64,000 nt of DNA from JAIWNK01 sp964453115 (GTDB lineage: Bacteria > Chloroflexota > Anaerolineae > Anaerolineales > Anaerolineaceae), in NCBI GenBank assembly GCA_964453115.1, contig CAYVRT010000005.1, forward strand, positions 65,148 through 129,147. Reading direction: 5' to 3'. Positions 6,633-16,925 of this stretch are shown one piece after another. The notes beneath the pieces were generated by a model. It had not been told where the DNA came from and searched no databases. It saw nothing but the letters and a program-made list of their open reading frames with translations. Position 1 is the stretch's first letter. Every line of letters starts with the position of its first letter. The position numbers were made by a program, and so were the translations under genes.

Positions 6633-9600
6633 ATGACCGAAATCGAGCAGCTTGAGCAAGCAATCTCAGCCCTCGAAGCGCAGCGCGCCTTGCTGGGCGA
6701 TGAAGTGGTTGAAATTTCCCTGGAGCCGATGCAGGCGCGCCTTGCCCTCCTGCGTGCCAGGCAGCAACCCGCTACCCAACAACGCAAACAAATCACCATC
6801 CTCATTGCCGACATTTCCGGTTTCACTTCGCTCAGTGAACAAATGGATGCTGAAGATGTCAGCACCCTGGTCAACAACCTCTGGAAGGTGCTGGATCAAC
6901 AATTGATTCAGCATGGCGGCCTGATCTACCGGCACGTTGGCGATGCCGTCATTGCCCTGTGGGGCGCCGAAACTGCCCAAGAAGACGATGCCGAACGGGC
7001 CCTGATGGCTGCCTTGCAGCTACAGGCCAGCCAAACCGAGCGCATCAAGCTGCGGATTGGCCTGCACACCGGCCCGGTGCTGATCCACATCCTTAATAAC
7101 GAACTGCAAGCAACCGGCGAAGCCATGCTGCTTGCCGACCAGGTGCAGCGCCGCGCTCCAATTGGCGGCGTCCTCATCTCACACGACACCTATCGCCTGG
7201 TGCGCGGCATGTTCGAACTAATGCCCGCCGGTGCGCTAACCCTGCCAGGCCGGGCCGAAATGGTATCCACTTATCGCGTCACCAGCCGCCGCCCACATGC
7301 CTTCCGCTTGCCATCGCCCGCCATCGAAGGCATTGAACCGCCCACGCTGGGCCGTGATGCCGAAATTGCCAAGCTGCAAAACGCATGGCTCACGCTCAGC
7401 ACAGCACCAGTCACCCGCGCCATCCTGATCAGCGCCGAAAGCGGTCTGGGCAAATCGCGCCTCCTCTTTGACCTGCAAACCTGGCTCGACCTGCGCAACG
7501 AAGAATTTCACCTCTTGCAAGCCCGCGCCAGTTCTCAAACGGCCCACACCCCCTATGCCCTGTTCCACGAGGCATTCTCCACCCTCTGCCAGGTGCAAGA
7601 AGGAGATAGCAGCCCCCTGGCCGCCCAAAAATTAGAGGCCATGCTCATCCAGACCTTTGGTGGCCCAGCCCCCGAAAAAACCACCATCATTGGTCAGCTT
7701 CTGGGGTTCGATTTCTCCAACAGCCCGCTGCTCAACGGCCTGCTCGATTCGCCACGCCAGATTCGCGACCGCGCCTATTATTATCTCACCCAGTGGTTGC
7801 AAACCATCAGCCAAGAAACCAAAACCCTCTTCCTGCTCGAAGACCTGGAATGGGCTGACCGCGAATCGCTGGAGCTCCTCGACGTATTGGTGCAAGCAGC
7901 CCAAAACCTGCCTGTCCTGTTCATCCTCACCTGCCGCCCACAGCTGTTTGAAAAGCACCCCGATTGGCCGGGCGTCACCCACCTCACCCTGCAACCCCTT
8001 AACAAAGACCAAAGCCGCCGCCTGGTGAATGAAATTTTGCGCCGCCTGCCCAACCCACCCCAGGCCCTCACCGAGCTTATCATCAGCCGCGCCGATGGCA
8101 ACCCTTTCTACATCGCTGAGATGGTGCGGGTCCTGATTGAAGATGGCGTCATCCTCTGCACAGAAGATGCCTGGCAGCTCGTCCCCGAACGCCTCTTGCA
8201 AGTGCGTTTGCCAACCTCGCTCACCGGCGTTGTTCAAGCCCGGCTGGATGGTCTTTCCAACGAGGAACGCTTGTTGTTACAAAAAGCCGCCATCATTGGT
8301 CGCACTTTTTGGGATCTGCCGCTTGCCACCCTGCTCCCCGAGCGGAGCGCTGAACAAATTGCCGCACAGCTGACACAATTGCGCCGTCGCGGCTTGTTAA
8401 CCCTCAACCCATCTTCGCCCCTGCCCGGCGGACATGAGTACAGCTTCCAAAGCGCCATTCTGCACGAAGTTGCCTATGAATCGCTCTTAAAACGACAGCG
8501 CCGCAGCGACCATAAACAAGTTGCCACCTGGTTGGTTCAAAACAGCACCGAATGGGCCGACACAATTGCCGCCATCATTGCCGATCATTTTGAGCGTGCC
8601 GAAGAATCGGCTCTGGCTGCCCAATGGTATCAACGTGCGGCTGAGCGCGCCGCCCGGCAATACGCCGGAGATGAAACCCTGCGCCTGCTGGAACGCGCCC
8701 TGGCCCTCACCGCACCCGATGACCTCCAAACCCGTTACGAATTGTTGCGCGCCCAGGCTCGTCAACATGAGCAGCGTGCCGAACGCTCCAGTCAACAGGC
8801 CTGCCTGCAAGCCCTGCAAGCCGCCGCCGAAGCCCTGCAAGCCCACTCCTCGCCCGGGCGCGGGCAACCTGTTCCCCTTGCCGAGGCAGCCATCTTCCAG
8901 GCTCGTTTTGCCAGTGATACCGGCGATTACCCAAACGCCATCCTCAACGCACAACGCGCCATCGCCCTCACCCGCCAAACAGCCAGCGGCGCGCAACAAG
9001 CCAAAGCCTTCCTCATCTGGGGGGAAACGCTCACCCGCCAGGGCGATTACGCCAATGCCCACCTGCAATTGCAACAGGCATTGCGCCTCAGCCGTTACCA
9101 CAACCTTCAGCGCGTAGAAGCGGCCACGCTGCGCATTCTTGGCAATCTGCTGCTGGATCAGGGCCTGTATGATGAAGCCATCCTGGCCTATCAGCGCTCG
9201 CGCTCTGTCTCGCAACAATTGGGCGACCGCTGGAGTGAATGCTGGGTTTTGAACGATATTGGGCTGGCCTATTACTATCAGGGGGAACTGTCCCAGGCCC
9301 AAACCCTGCTTCAGCAAGCCATTCAAGATAGCAATGCCATCGGTCACCGCCAGTGTGAAGCCTACGCGCTTGGCAACCTGGGCGAAATTTCCAGCCGGCA
9401 GGGAGAATACACCCTCGGACGCGGGCTCTATCAGCGCTCATTGCTCTTGTGCCAGGCAACCGGCGACCGTCTGGGCGAGGCAATGTCGCTCTGCAACCTG
9501 GGCATGTTATACGATCATTATGGCGCAAGCGATGAAGCACTCAACTACTTGCAGCGCGCCCATAGCCTGCATGCCCAAATTGGCAATCGCAGCGGAGAAG

Positions 9601-10163
9601 CCGAGGCACTCGCCGCCCTCGGCCTCTGGGCCTACCGGCGCAACGACCTGAGCGCTGCACTGGATTTCAACCAGCGGGCCCTCGAGCTCTCTCAACCCAG
9701 CAATGACCGCAACCTGTTGGCAAGCATCTTCACCCAGTGCGGCCACATCTACCTTGCGCTGAAAAACTTGCTCGAAGCCCAAAATTCATACGAACACGCC
9801 CTCATGCTGCGCCGTGAACTGAGCCACATGGCGCGCACCGCCGAACCCCTGGCCGGACTGGTGAACATTGCCAACCTCCAAAACAACACCCATGATGCGC
9901 TTGACCTGACCGAAGAAGTTATGGCGCTGCCGCCCCCAATCGTCATCTTCAGCAACGAAGATCCCTTTGGCATTTATCTTGCCTGCATCCAGACCTTGCA
10001 GCCAAACAGCCCCACCCGCGCCAGTGCTTTGCTGGCTCAGGTTGGCCTGTGGCTGAACGAACGCGCTGCCCGCATTGCCGATGACCGTCTGCGTCGTCTT
10101 TACCTTGCCATGCCAGCCCACCGCCATTTGCTCAATCTATTATCCATCCCACCCACCCCCTGA
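6633..10163 (+). CDS. Cyclase-like/AAA-type ATPase/TPR signalling protein, probable pseudocyclase
   Basis: An 1176-residue protein: a coiled coil (1-45), a class III nucleotidyl cyclase domain (about 52-215), a STAND/AAA-type ATPase with Walker A ESGLGKSR (269-276) and Walker B LFLLEDLEWAD (about 399-409), then TPR repeats (about 650-1150). The metal-binding aspartates are present (D60 in ADISGF, D104 in GDAVIALWG). However, the Asn-Arg pair that stabilises the transition state, kept in the next gene as VNIASR, is MLLADQ here (L166, Q170), and the purine-contacting Lys is R100. I infer a catalytically dead or regulatory domain. The gene lies 17 bases upstream of its paralogue and probably shares its message. 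Confidence 0.85.
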   Translation: MTEIEQLEQAISALEAQRALLGDEVVEISLEPMQARLALLRARQQPATQQRKQITILIADISGFTSLSEQMDAEDVSTLVNNLWKVLDQQLIQHGGLIYRHVGDAVIALWGAETAQEDDAERALMAALQLQASQTERIKLRIGLHTGPVLIHILNNELQATGEAMLLADQVQRRAPIGGVLISHDTYRLVRGMFELMPAGALTLPGRAEMVSTYRVTSRRPHAFRLPSPAIEGIEPPTLGRDAEIAKLQNAWLTLSTAPVTRAILISAESGLGKSRLLFDLQTWLDLRNEEFHLLQARASSQTAHTPYALFHEAFSTLCQVQEGDSSPLAAQKLEAMLIQTFGGPAPEKTTIIGQLLGFDFSNSPLLNGLLDSPRQIRDRAYYYLTQWLQTISQETKTLFLLEDLEWADRESLELLDVLVQAAQNLPVLFILTCRPQLFEKHPDWPGVTHLTLQPLNKDQSRRLVNEILRRLPNPPQALTELIISRADGNPFYIAEMVRVLIEDGVILCTEDAWQLVPERLLQVRLPTSLTGVVQARLDGLSNEERLLLQKAAIIGRTFWDLPLATLLPERSAEQIAAQLTQLRRRGLLTLNPSSPLPGGHEYSFQSAILHEVAYESLLKRQRRSDHKQVATWLVQNSTEWADTIAAIIADHFERAEESALAAQWYQRAAERAARQYAGDETLRLLERALALTAPDDLQTRYELLRAQARQHEQRAERSSQQACLQALQAAAEALQAHSSPGRGQPVPLAEAAIFQARFASDTGDYPNAILNAQRAIALTRQTASGAQQAKAFLIWGETLTRQGDYANAHLQLQQALRLSRYHNLQRVEAATLRILGNLLLDQGLYDEAILAYQRSRSVSQQLGDRWSECWVLNDIGLAYYYQGELSQAQTLLQQAIQDSNAIGHRQCEAYALGNLGEISSRQGEYTLGRGLYQRSLLLCQATGDRLGEAMSLCNLGMLYDHYGASDEALNYLQRAHSLHAQIGNRSGEAEALAALGLWAYRRNDLSAALDFNQRALELSQPSNDRNLLASIFTQCGHIYLALKNLLEAQNSYEHALMLRRELSHMARTAEPLAGLVNIANLQNNTHDALDLTEEVMALPPPIVIFSNEDPFGIYLACIQTLQPNSPTRASALLAQVGLWLNERAARIADDRLRRLYLAMPAHRHLLNLLSIPPTP

Positions 10164-10180
10164 CCGACCACGAGGCACTC

Positions 10181-13100
10181 ATGGACGAACGTCAAAAGCT
10201 GGAGCAAACCATCCGCAGCATTGAAGCACAACGCGCCTTGCTGGGCAATGCCGTGGTTGAAACTGCCCTGGCCCCCTTGCGCGAGAAACTTGCAGCATTG
10301 CAATCAACCACCGAGCAGCAGCGCAAACAAGTCACCATCCTGTTTGCCGATGTCTCCAGCTTTACCACTTCTGCCGAACAGCTCGATGCTGAAGACCTGA
10401 ACAACATCATGAATGAGCTTTGGCAAAATCTGGATCGAATCGTCCTGGATCACGGTGGACGAATTGACAAACACATTGGCGATGCTCTGATGGCACTCTG
10501 GGGCAGCGAAACCTCCAAAGAAGATGACCCTGAGCGCGCCATCCTGGCCGCACTGGAAATGCAAACTGCCGCCGAAGCCATGGCAAAACAAATGCACCTG
10601 CCCGAAGAACAGGCCGCCTTGCTCAAAATTCGCGTTGGCCTGCACACTGGCCCGGTTGTGCTGGGGCGCGTTGGCACACAGGGCGAATTCACCGCCATGG
10701 GCGACGCCGTTAATATCGCCAGCCGGCTGGAACATGCCGCTCCGGTTGGCGGGGTGATCGTCTCTCACGACACGTACCGGCATGTGCAGGGCGTCTTCAA
10801 CGTTCGCAAATTAGAAGCGCTCAGCCTGAAAGGCAAAAGCGAAACGGTTCGTGCCTATCTGGTGCTAAGCGCCAAGCCACGCGCCTTCCGAATCCCTACG
10901 CGCGGCGTAGAGGGCATTGAAACTGCCACAATCGGCCAGGAACAAGAACTGGCCCTCCTCTGGCAGCAATGGACAGAGGTGCTATCGCAACGCTCCATGC
11001 GCATCATCAGCGTCATCGGCGAAGCAGGTGCCGGTAAAAGCCGACTGATGGACGATTTGCGCAATCAAATGGAATTCAGCAGTGAACCATTCCGTTTCTT
11101 TGAAGGTCGCAGCACGCCCCAAACTCAAGACATTCCCTATGGCCTGATCCGCGATATGTTCGAAAATCGTTTCATGATTCAGGACAGCGACAGCCCAGAC
11201 GATATTCTGCGCAAGCTGGAAGCCGGCCTGGGAGAATTTGTGAGCGGCAACAAGACGGAAAAAGCGCACTTGATTGGCGCTCTGATTGGCTACGATCTTT
11301 CCAACAGTCCCATCATTGGCAAAATTCTCAACGATGCTCAGCAAATTCGCGAACGCGGCCAGCGCAGCATTCTGGAATTTTTCAGCACCAGCTGTCAGCA
11401 ACGGGCCATCACCATCTTTGTGGATAATATTCACTGGGCCGACCAAAACTCGCTCGCCCTGCTGCAAACCCTGGCCGAAGCCCTTTTGGTTCACCCCCTC
11501 TTTTTGGTCTGCCTGGCACGCCCCAGCCTGTTTGAGCGCCTGCCCGGCTGGGGTGAAAACCTTCCAGCACACACCCGAATCTCCCTTCAACCACTCAACC
11601 CCACCCAGTCCCGTCGCCTGGTGCACGAAATTCTGCGTAAAGTGCCCGAAATTCCCGATGTCCTGACTGAACTGATCATCAGCCGCTCCGATGGCAATCC
11701 TTTCTACATTGAAGAACTGATCAAAATGATGATTGACGACAGTGTTATTGTGCCAGGCGACCTGAACTGGCGGATTGAGGCCCGGCGGCTGATAGATCTA
11801 CGCATCCCGCAGACCCTCACCGGCGTCTTGGAAGCCCGTCTCGATGCCTTGCCACGCCCCGAACGCGAACTGTTGCAAAAAGCGGCTGTTGCCGGTCGGG
11901 TATTCTGGGAATCGCTGCTGTTCGAACTGCACGGTGAAGGAGAATCTGCCGAACTCAGTCAGACGGGCAAGGTGAAAGACCTGCTCAAATCGCTTCAGAT
12001 GCGGGAACTGGTTTTTCCCCGCCTGACCTCAACCTTTGCCCACACTCAGGAATACGTCTTCAAACATCACATCCTGCAGGAAGTCACCTATGCTCAGGTG
12101 CTAAAACGCCAGCGCCGCATCTATCACGAGCAGACGGCTGCCTGGCTGATCACCCAAAACAGCAGTCGTGCCGATGAATATGCAGCCCTCATCGCCAGTC
12201 ATTTTGAGCAGGCCGAAAATTTTACCCGTGCAGCCGAATGGTATCACCGCGCCGGGCAACGGGCAGCCGCTCAGTTTGCCAATCAAGATGCCCTGCGCTT
12301 GCTCAGCCGGGCGTTGGAACTATTTCCACCCACGGCCTTGCAAGCGCGTTACAACAATCTTGTCACGCGCGTCCATCTCTACGAATTTCTGGGAAAACGT
12401 GCCGAAGAATCTGCCGACCTGGAAGCCCTGGGACAATTGGCCGAACAACTGGACCAGGATGAGCTACGGGCAGAGGTTTGCCTTCTGTGCGCGCAATATG
12501 TGCAGGTGATGGGCAACTATCAAGAAGCAGAACAATTAACCCAGCGCAGCCTACGCCTGACGCAGTCTAACCCGCTCAGCCGCATTCGCGTTGATGCACA
12601 TCTCCTGCTTGGTCTGATAGCCATGCGATGTGAAAACCACCCCAAAGCACAGCAGGAATATCAATATGCCCTCGACCTGGCACAGCGGCTGCGCTTGCCC
12701 AATCAGGAAGCCCGCAGCCTGCGCGGCATTGGCAATACCCTTTGGAAAACGAACGAACTGACAGAGGCTGAACAATATCAGGAACGCGCCCTGATCATCT
12801 TTCGCGAACTCGGCGACCAGCGGGGGGAGGCCATGTGTACAATGAGCATGGGGGTAGTGTTGAACGGTCAACAAAAAAGAGAGCCCGCCCGGCAATACAT
12901 GATGCGCGCTGTGCATCTCAGCCAACAAATTGGCGATCCAATGACCGAGATGTTAAGCCTGAACAATCTTGGCATCATCGAAACAGAAATTGGCAATCAT
13001 ACGCAAGGGGCAGAAAATTTTGCGCGTTCTTTAGCACTTGCCCGCCGCATTGAACACTCCTATGGCATCATTGTTGCTCTGGGCAACCTCAGTTCCACGC

Positions 13101-13879
13101 AGCATCAAATGGGCCTGTATTCCGCAGCACTTGCCAGCGCGGAAGAATGGCTGCAATACTGTCAGGACATGAACGACTTACGTGGCGTTGCCTGGGCCTG
13201 CAATGGATCGGCCAACCTGCTGCTCCAGTTGGGGCGTTTTGACCAGGCAGCAGCCCTGCTGCGTCAGGCACAAAGCTTCTTTACTCAACACAATGACACC
13301 AATGGCCTCGTCGAAATCAATTACACCGAGATGAAACTGGCCTGGTATGCCGAAAACTTGCCGCAAGAACGCCAAAAAGCACAAGAACTGATTTCCAACG
13401 TCTACCCAAGCAGCAACGCCGAAATCTTACCCAACACACACTGGATGATTGGAAACCTGCATTGTTGCGAAGGCAATTTCCAGGCCGCACTTCTCGCTTA
13501 CGCCGAAGCAGAAAAGCTGAGTGATTCCGATGCATTGGGGCTGCCCAGGCACAAGGCCGGGCAAATTCTGGCCCTGGCACGCCTGGGCAACACCACAGCC
13601 GCCCTTCAGGCACTCGAAACTGCCTTGCCGCGCTGCCAGAGGTTTGATTATCAACTGCCCGTACAATGGATTGTATCCGCCTGTGCCGATGCCCTGCACC
13701 TGCTTGGTGACCCGCGGGCTGCATCTACCCTGGCGCTGGCCCAACAACACTTGCAGGAGCAAGCCAAAAACCTCGACTCACTCCTGCAAAACACCTTCCT
13801 TCAAGCCATTCCCCTCCACCGCCGCCTGATGGAAGGCCAATTTCCACTCACCCGCGAAGCCGGCGCTCAGCCGCGATAA
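10181..13879 (+). CDS. Class III adenylate/guanylate cyclase-ATPase-TPR signalling protein
   Basis: A 1232-residue paralogue of the preceding protein, with the same order: coiled coil, cyclase domain (about 48-230), STAND/AAA-type ATPase (Walker A GEAGAGKS 280-287, Walker B IFVDNIHWAD) and C-terminal TPR array (about 690-1190). The cyclase looks complete: D57 and D101 for metals, K97 at the purine-contact position and N178/R182 in VNIASRLE. A cAMP product is more likely than cGMP because of the Lys, but the partner acidic position is Glu, so I am not certain. Both proteins are likely cytoplasmic. It ends tail to tail with galT, overlapping by 13 bases. Confidence 0.88.
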   Translation: MDERQKLEQTIRSIEAQRALLGNAVVETALAPLREKLAALQSTTEQQRKQVTILFADVSSFTTSAEQLDAEDLNNIMNELWQNLDRIVLDHGGRIDKHIGDALMALWGSETSKEDDPERAILAALEMQTAAEAMAKQMHLPEEQAALLKIRVGLHTGPVVLGRVGTQGEFTAMGDAVNIASRLEHAAPVGGVIVSHDTYRHVQGVFNVRKLEALSLKGKSETVRAYLVLSAKPRAFRIPTRGVEGIETATIGQEQELALLWQQWTEVLSQRSMRIISVIGEAGAGKSRLMDDLRNQMEFSSEPFRFFEGRSTPQTQDIPYGLIRDMFENRFMIQDSDSPDDILRKLEAGLGEFVSGNKTEKAHLIGALIGYDLSNSPIIGKILNDAQQIRERGQRSILEFFSTSCQQRAITIFVDNIHWADQNSLALLQTLAEALLVHPLFLVCLARPSLFERLPGWGENLPAHTRISLQPLNPTQSRRLVHEILRKVPEIPDVLTELIISRSDGNPFYIEELIKMMIDDSVIVPGDLNWRIEARRLIDLRIPQTLTGVLEARLDALPRPERELLQKAAVAGRVFWESLLFELHGEGESAELSQTGKVKDLLKSLQMRELVFPRLTSTFAHTQEYVFKHHILQEVTYAQVLKRQRRIYHEQTAAWLITQNSSRADEYAALIASHFEQAENFTRAAEWYHRAGQRAAAQFANQDALRLLSRALELFPPTALQARYNNLVTRVHLYEFLGKRAEESADLEALGQLAEQLDQDELRAEVCLLCAQYVQVMGNYQEAEQLTQRSLRLTQSNPLSRIRVDAHLLLGLIAMRCENHPKAQQEYQYALDLAQRLRLPNQEARSLRGIGNTLWKTNELTEAEQYQERALIIFRELGDQRGEAMCTMSMGVVLNGQQKREPARQYMMRAVHLSQQIGDPMTEMLSLNNLGIIETEIGNHTQGAENFARSLALARRIEHSYGIIVALGNLSSTQHQMGLYSAALASAEEWLQYCQDMNDLRGVAWACNGSANLLLQLGRFDQAAALLRQAQSFFTQHNDTNGLVEINYTEMKLAWYAENLPQERQKAQELISNVYPSSNAEILPNTHWMIGNLHCCEGNFQAALLAYAEAEKLSDSDALGLPRHKAGQILALARLGNTTAALQALETALPRCQRFDYQLPVQWIVSACADALHLLGDPRAASTLALAQQHLQEQAKNLDSLLQNTFLQAIPLHRRLMEGQFPLTREAGAQPR

Positions 13880-14907
13880 TGCTCCGAGCGCAAAGCGCGC
13901 AACCGCTCAGCAGCCGTTTCGGGCGTCAGGTCGCGCTGTGGCATACCCAACATTTCAAACCCCACCATAAACTTGCGCACAGTTGCCGAGCGCAGCAATG
14001 GCGGGTAAAAGTGCAGATGAAAATGCCAGCCTGGATATTGACCACCATCGCACGGTATTTGGTGAAAGCCCATCGAATAAGGGAACGAACTTTCAAACAA
14101 ATTATCGTAGCGAATAGTCACCTGACGCAGCACATCGGCCAACGCCATACGCTCAACATCATTCAACTCCGGCAGGCTGCCCATGTGTCGGTGTGCAATC
14201 ACCAATATCTCAAACGGCCAAACCGCCCAAAACGGCACCAATGCGGTGAAGTGTTGATTGGCCGCCACAACCCGCCGCCCATCGGCCTGCTCGGCGCGCA
14301 ACACATCACACAACAAACAGCGTCCCGTCTGTCGCAAATAGGCCTCCTGCCGGTCGGCCTCGGCTGCCGGTTCACTCGGCACATGCCCGGTCGCCCAAAT
14401 TTGGCTGTGCGGATGCGGGTTGGAGCAGCCCATCATTGCCCCTTTGTTCTCAAACACCTGCACATACCCAATTTCATCGAACGCACTCAACTGCGCTGTT
14501 TGTTCACTCCAGGTGCGCAGCACCGCTTCCACCTCTGATAGCGTGAGCTGCGGCAGCGTCAAATCGTGACGGGGCGAAAAACACACCACCCGACAAATGC
14601 CCGTCTCCTGCTCCGCCATAAACAAAGGGTTGGGCTGCTCATTGCCGGGTTCGGTTTCATCGGCGCGCAGTAAAGCCGGGAAGTCATTATCAAACACAAA
14701 CGTGCTGCTGTAGGCATCATTGCGCGCCCCCGTCACACGCAGGTTTCCGGGGCACAGTGTGCAGTTCGGGTCATAGGCGGGAATCTGCTCGACCGTCGTC
14801 TTTTCCACCTGTCCAAGCCAGGGACGCCGGGCGCGGTGCGGTGAAACCAGCACCCACTGCCCGTTTAATGGATTAAACCGCCGATGCGGTTGATCAAAAT
14901 TGACCAT
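13867..14907 (-). CDS. galT: Galactose-1-phosphate uridylyltransferase
   Basis: A 346-residue GalT of the Leloir pathway, which exchanges UMP between UDP-glucose and galactose-1-phosphate. The active-site motif NPHPHSQIW places the nucleophilic His at 167. C49 and C52 (CTLC) are the expected metal ligands near the N-terminus. A GGAG site precedes the ATG, which lies 4 bases after the stop of the GH42 gene, so the two are coupled. It is the last gene of the galactoside locus. No galactokinase or epimerase lies in the window. Confidence 0.95.
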   Translation of the reverse strand: MVNFDQPHRRFNPLNGQWVLVSPHRARRPWLGQVEKTTVEQIPAYDPNCTLCPGNLRVTGARNDAYSSTFVFDNDFPALLRADETEPGNEQPNPLFMAEQETGICRVVCFSPRHDLTLPQLTLSEVEAVLRTWSEQTAQLSAFDEIGYVQVFENKGAMMGCSNPHPHSQIWATGHVPSEPAAEADRQEAYLRQTGRCLLCDVLRAEQADGRRVVAANQHFTALVPFWAVWPFEILVIAHRHMGSLPELNDVERMALADVLRQVTIRYDNLFESSFPYSMGFHQIPCDGGQYPGWHFHLHFYPPLLRSATVRKFMVGFEMLGMPQRDLTPETAAERLRALRSEHYRG

Positions 14908-14911
14908 CTTC

Positions 14912-16888
14912 TCAACTCCTTTGTGCCAGTTTTTTCACACCACAACCCGCAACCTCAATCGGCTGCCCATCCAACATCACAGTGCGAACTGTCTCGTTAA
15001 AATTCAGCACCACCCAGGCCCCCTGACGTTGCCCCACCAACACCCCATCCGGCAGGTTCAAGACGTTCAACGCCAACTCGGTCGCCCATTGCCGCAGCCA
15101 GTGTTCCAGCTGCGCAAAGCTAGCATACCAGCCCAGGTAGAACACCCGCCCGGCACCCAGGGCATGTTCCGTCAGAGCCGCAGCGCCGGAGAAAGCGCCG
15201 CTGCAATAACGCGCATGTACCTGCGTTCCCAAATCCGGGTGCAATGCCTCGGCCCACACCGCCGCCTGCCCTGCAACGCTGCTGCCGCACAAGTCCATCC
15301 TCACCTGCGGCGGCAGCGGATGCCATGCCGTAACCGTTGCCCCAACCAGCGGGCGCAACAAACCGGGCAGCGGCTCATCCGTCACCACATTAGAAATTGA
15401 TTTAAAGCCCGACCGCACACCAAGCACCAATGTCGCCCCACTGCGCACTGCCTTTTCCAGCGCCTGCGCCTGCTGCGGCGAGCTAAGAAATGCGCCCGGA
15501 GCCAAAATCAGTTCATAGCCCGTCAGGTCAGCATCATACGGCAACAAATCGGCGTCCAATCCCAGGCGCTGCAAAGCCCGCCACCAGCCAAAGCACAGGC
15601 GACGGTAATCAAAGCCCTTGCGATGCGGCTGAAGCTGAAAAGCCCACAAATCATCATACGAATACAACAAAGCAATTTTCGCCCGTTCCTTCACAGATGG
15701 CAAATCGCTCAATTCATCACGCAGCTCTTGCACCGCATCCAACCCGATTGCCGGCGAAGCATCATGATTCAGCAAGCCTGAGTGATGCTGCTCCTGGGCA
15801 AAACGGCAGGCACGCCAGCGAAAATAGACCACTGCTTCAGCTCCGCTCAACGCTGCATGCCATGTCCACAGCCGCACAGCCGCCGGACGAACGCCAGGAT
15901 TGTAGGTTGCCCAATTCACATGCCCACACTGTTGTTCCATCACCCAAAACGGGGCGCGCTTTAGCCCATGTGTAATGGCATGGCAAAAACCGGTAATGTA
16001 GGGGTCGCCCACATCATATGCATAGTCTGGGCGCTGCTCCCATTCCGGGTATGCATAGGCGCTATTCACCTCGGCAAAACCAGTCGGGTAGGAATCCCAG
16101 GTTGCCAGGTCGAGCGGGCGCGCCAGGTTGTAATAATCCAGGTCAGGAAAATCGCCCATGAAATTGGTCGTCATGCGCCGCCCGGGCGCCAATGGTCGCA
16201 ACACATCCAATTGCACCTGTTGAAACTCCACCACCGCATCCGATGAAAAACGCTCATAATCCAGCACCTGCGAAGGATTAGCCTCTGTCACCGTCTGGCT
16301 AGGGGGGAAAATTTGCTCCCAGTCGGTATACATCTGACTCCAAAAAACCGCTCCCCAGGCCTCGTTCAGCGCTTGCAACGAGCCATAGCGGCGCTGCAAC
16401 CAACGCCGAAAAGCAGCAGCGCAATGCGCACAATAGCAGCGTGCCGTATCATGACAGCCGAATTCGTTATCAATCTGCCAGGCAATGACTGCCGGATGCT
16501 GACCATAGCGCTCGCCCATTGCCCGGGCAATCTTCTCACACTGCAAGCGGTAAAGCGGATGATTGGAACAATAATGCCGCCGCGAGCCAAACTCGCGCCG
16601 GCGCCCCTGTGCATCCACTGGCAAAATATCGGGCTGCGCCCGAACAAGCCAGGCGGGCGGGGTTGCCGTTGGCGTGCCAAGCACCACCTTCAGCCCTGCG
16701 GAAGATAGTGTCTCTATCGCCCGATCGAGCCAGGCCCAATCATAGACATCCGCCTGCGGCTCCATTTTGGCCCAGGCAAACTCAGCAATTCGTACAATCT
16801 CCAACCCGGCCTGTTTCATCAAGCGCGCATCTTGCGCCCAACGCTCTTCAGGCCAATGTTCCGGGTAGTAACAAACCCCTAGCTGCAT
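14912..16888 (-). CDS. GH42 beta-galactosidase
   Basis: A 658-residue glycoside hydrolase of family 42. The start, GVCYYPEHWPEERW, is typical. The acid/base is E142 (IDNEFG) and the nucleophile is E318 (FWVMEQQCG). C107, C151, C153 and C156 match the zinc-binding cysteine cluster of Thermus-type GH42 enzymes. No signal peptide is present, so the enzyme acts on imported galactosides in the cytoplasm, which fits the ABC importer upstream and GalT downstream. The N-terminal barrel, trimerisation domain and C-terminal beta domain are all of normal size. Confidence 0.95.
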   Translation of the reverse strand: MQLGVCYYPEHWPEERWAQDARLMKQAGLEIVRIAEFAWAKMEPQADVYDWAWLDRAIETLSSAGLKVVLGTPTATPPAWLVRAQPDILPVDAQGRRREFGSRRHYCSNHPLYRLQCEKIARAMGERYGQHPAVIAWQIDNEFGCHDTARCYCAHCAAAFRRWLQRRYGSLQALNEAWGAVFWSQMYTDWEQIFPPSQTVTEANPSQVLDYERFSSDAVVEFQQVQLDVLRPLAPGRRMTTNFMGDFPDLDYYNLARPLDLATWDSYPTGFAEVNSAYAYPEWEQRPDYAYDVGDPYITGFCHAITHGLKRAPFWVMEQQCGHVNWATYNPGVRPAAVRLWTWHAALSGAEAVVYFRWRACRFAQEQHHSGLLNHDASPAIGLDAVQELRDELSDLPSVKERAKIALLYSYDDLWAFQLQPHRKGFDYRRLCFGWWRALQRLGLDADLLPYDADLTGYELILAPGAFLSSPQQAQALEKAVRSGATLVLGVRSGFKSISNVVTDEPLPGLLRPLVGATVTAWHPLPPQVRMDLCGSSVAGQAAVWAEALHPDLGTQVHARYCSGAFSGAAALTEHALGAGRVFYLGWYASFAQLEHWLRQWATELALNVLNLPDGVLVGQRQGAWVVLNFNETVRTVMLDGQPIEVAGCGVKKLAQRS

Positions 16889-16925
16889 TGCAACTCCTCA
16901 TTAAAGTAAGATAACCAACAGCGCA

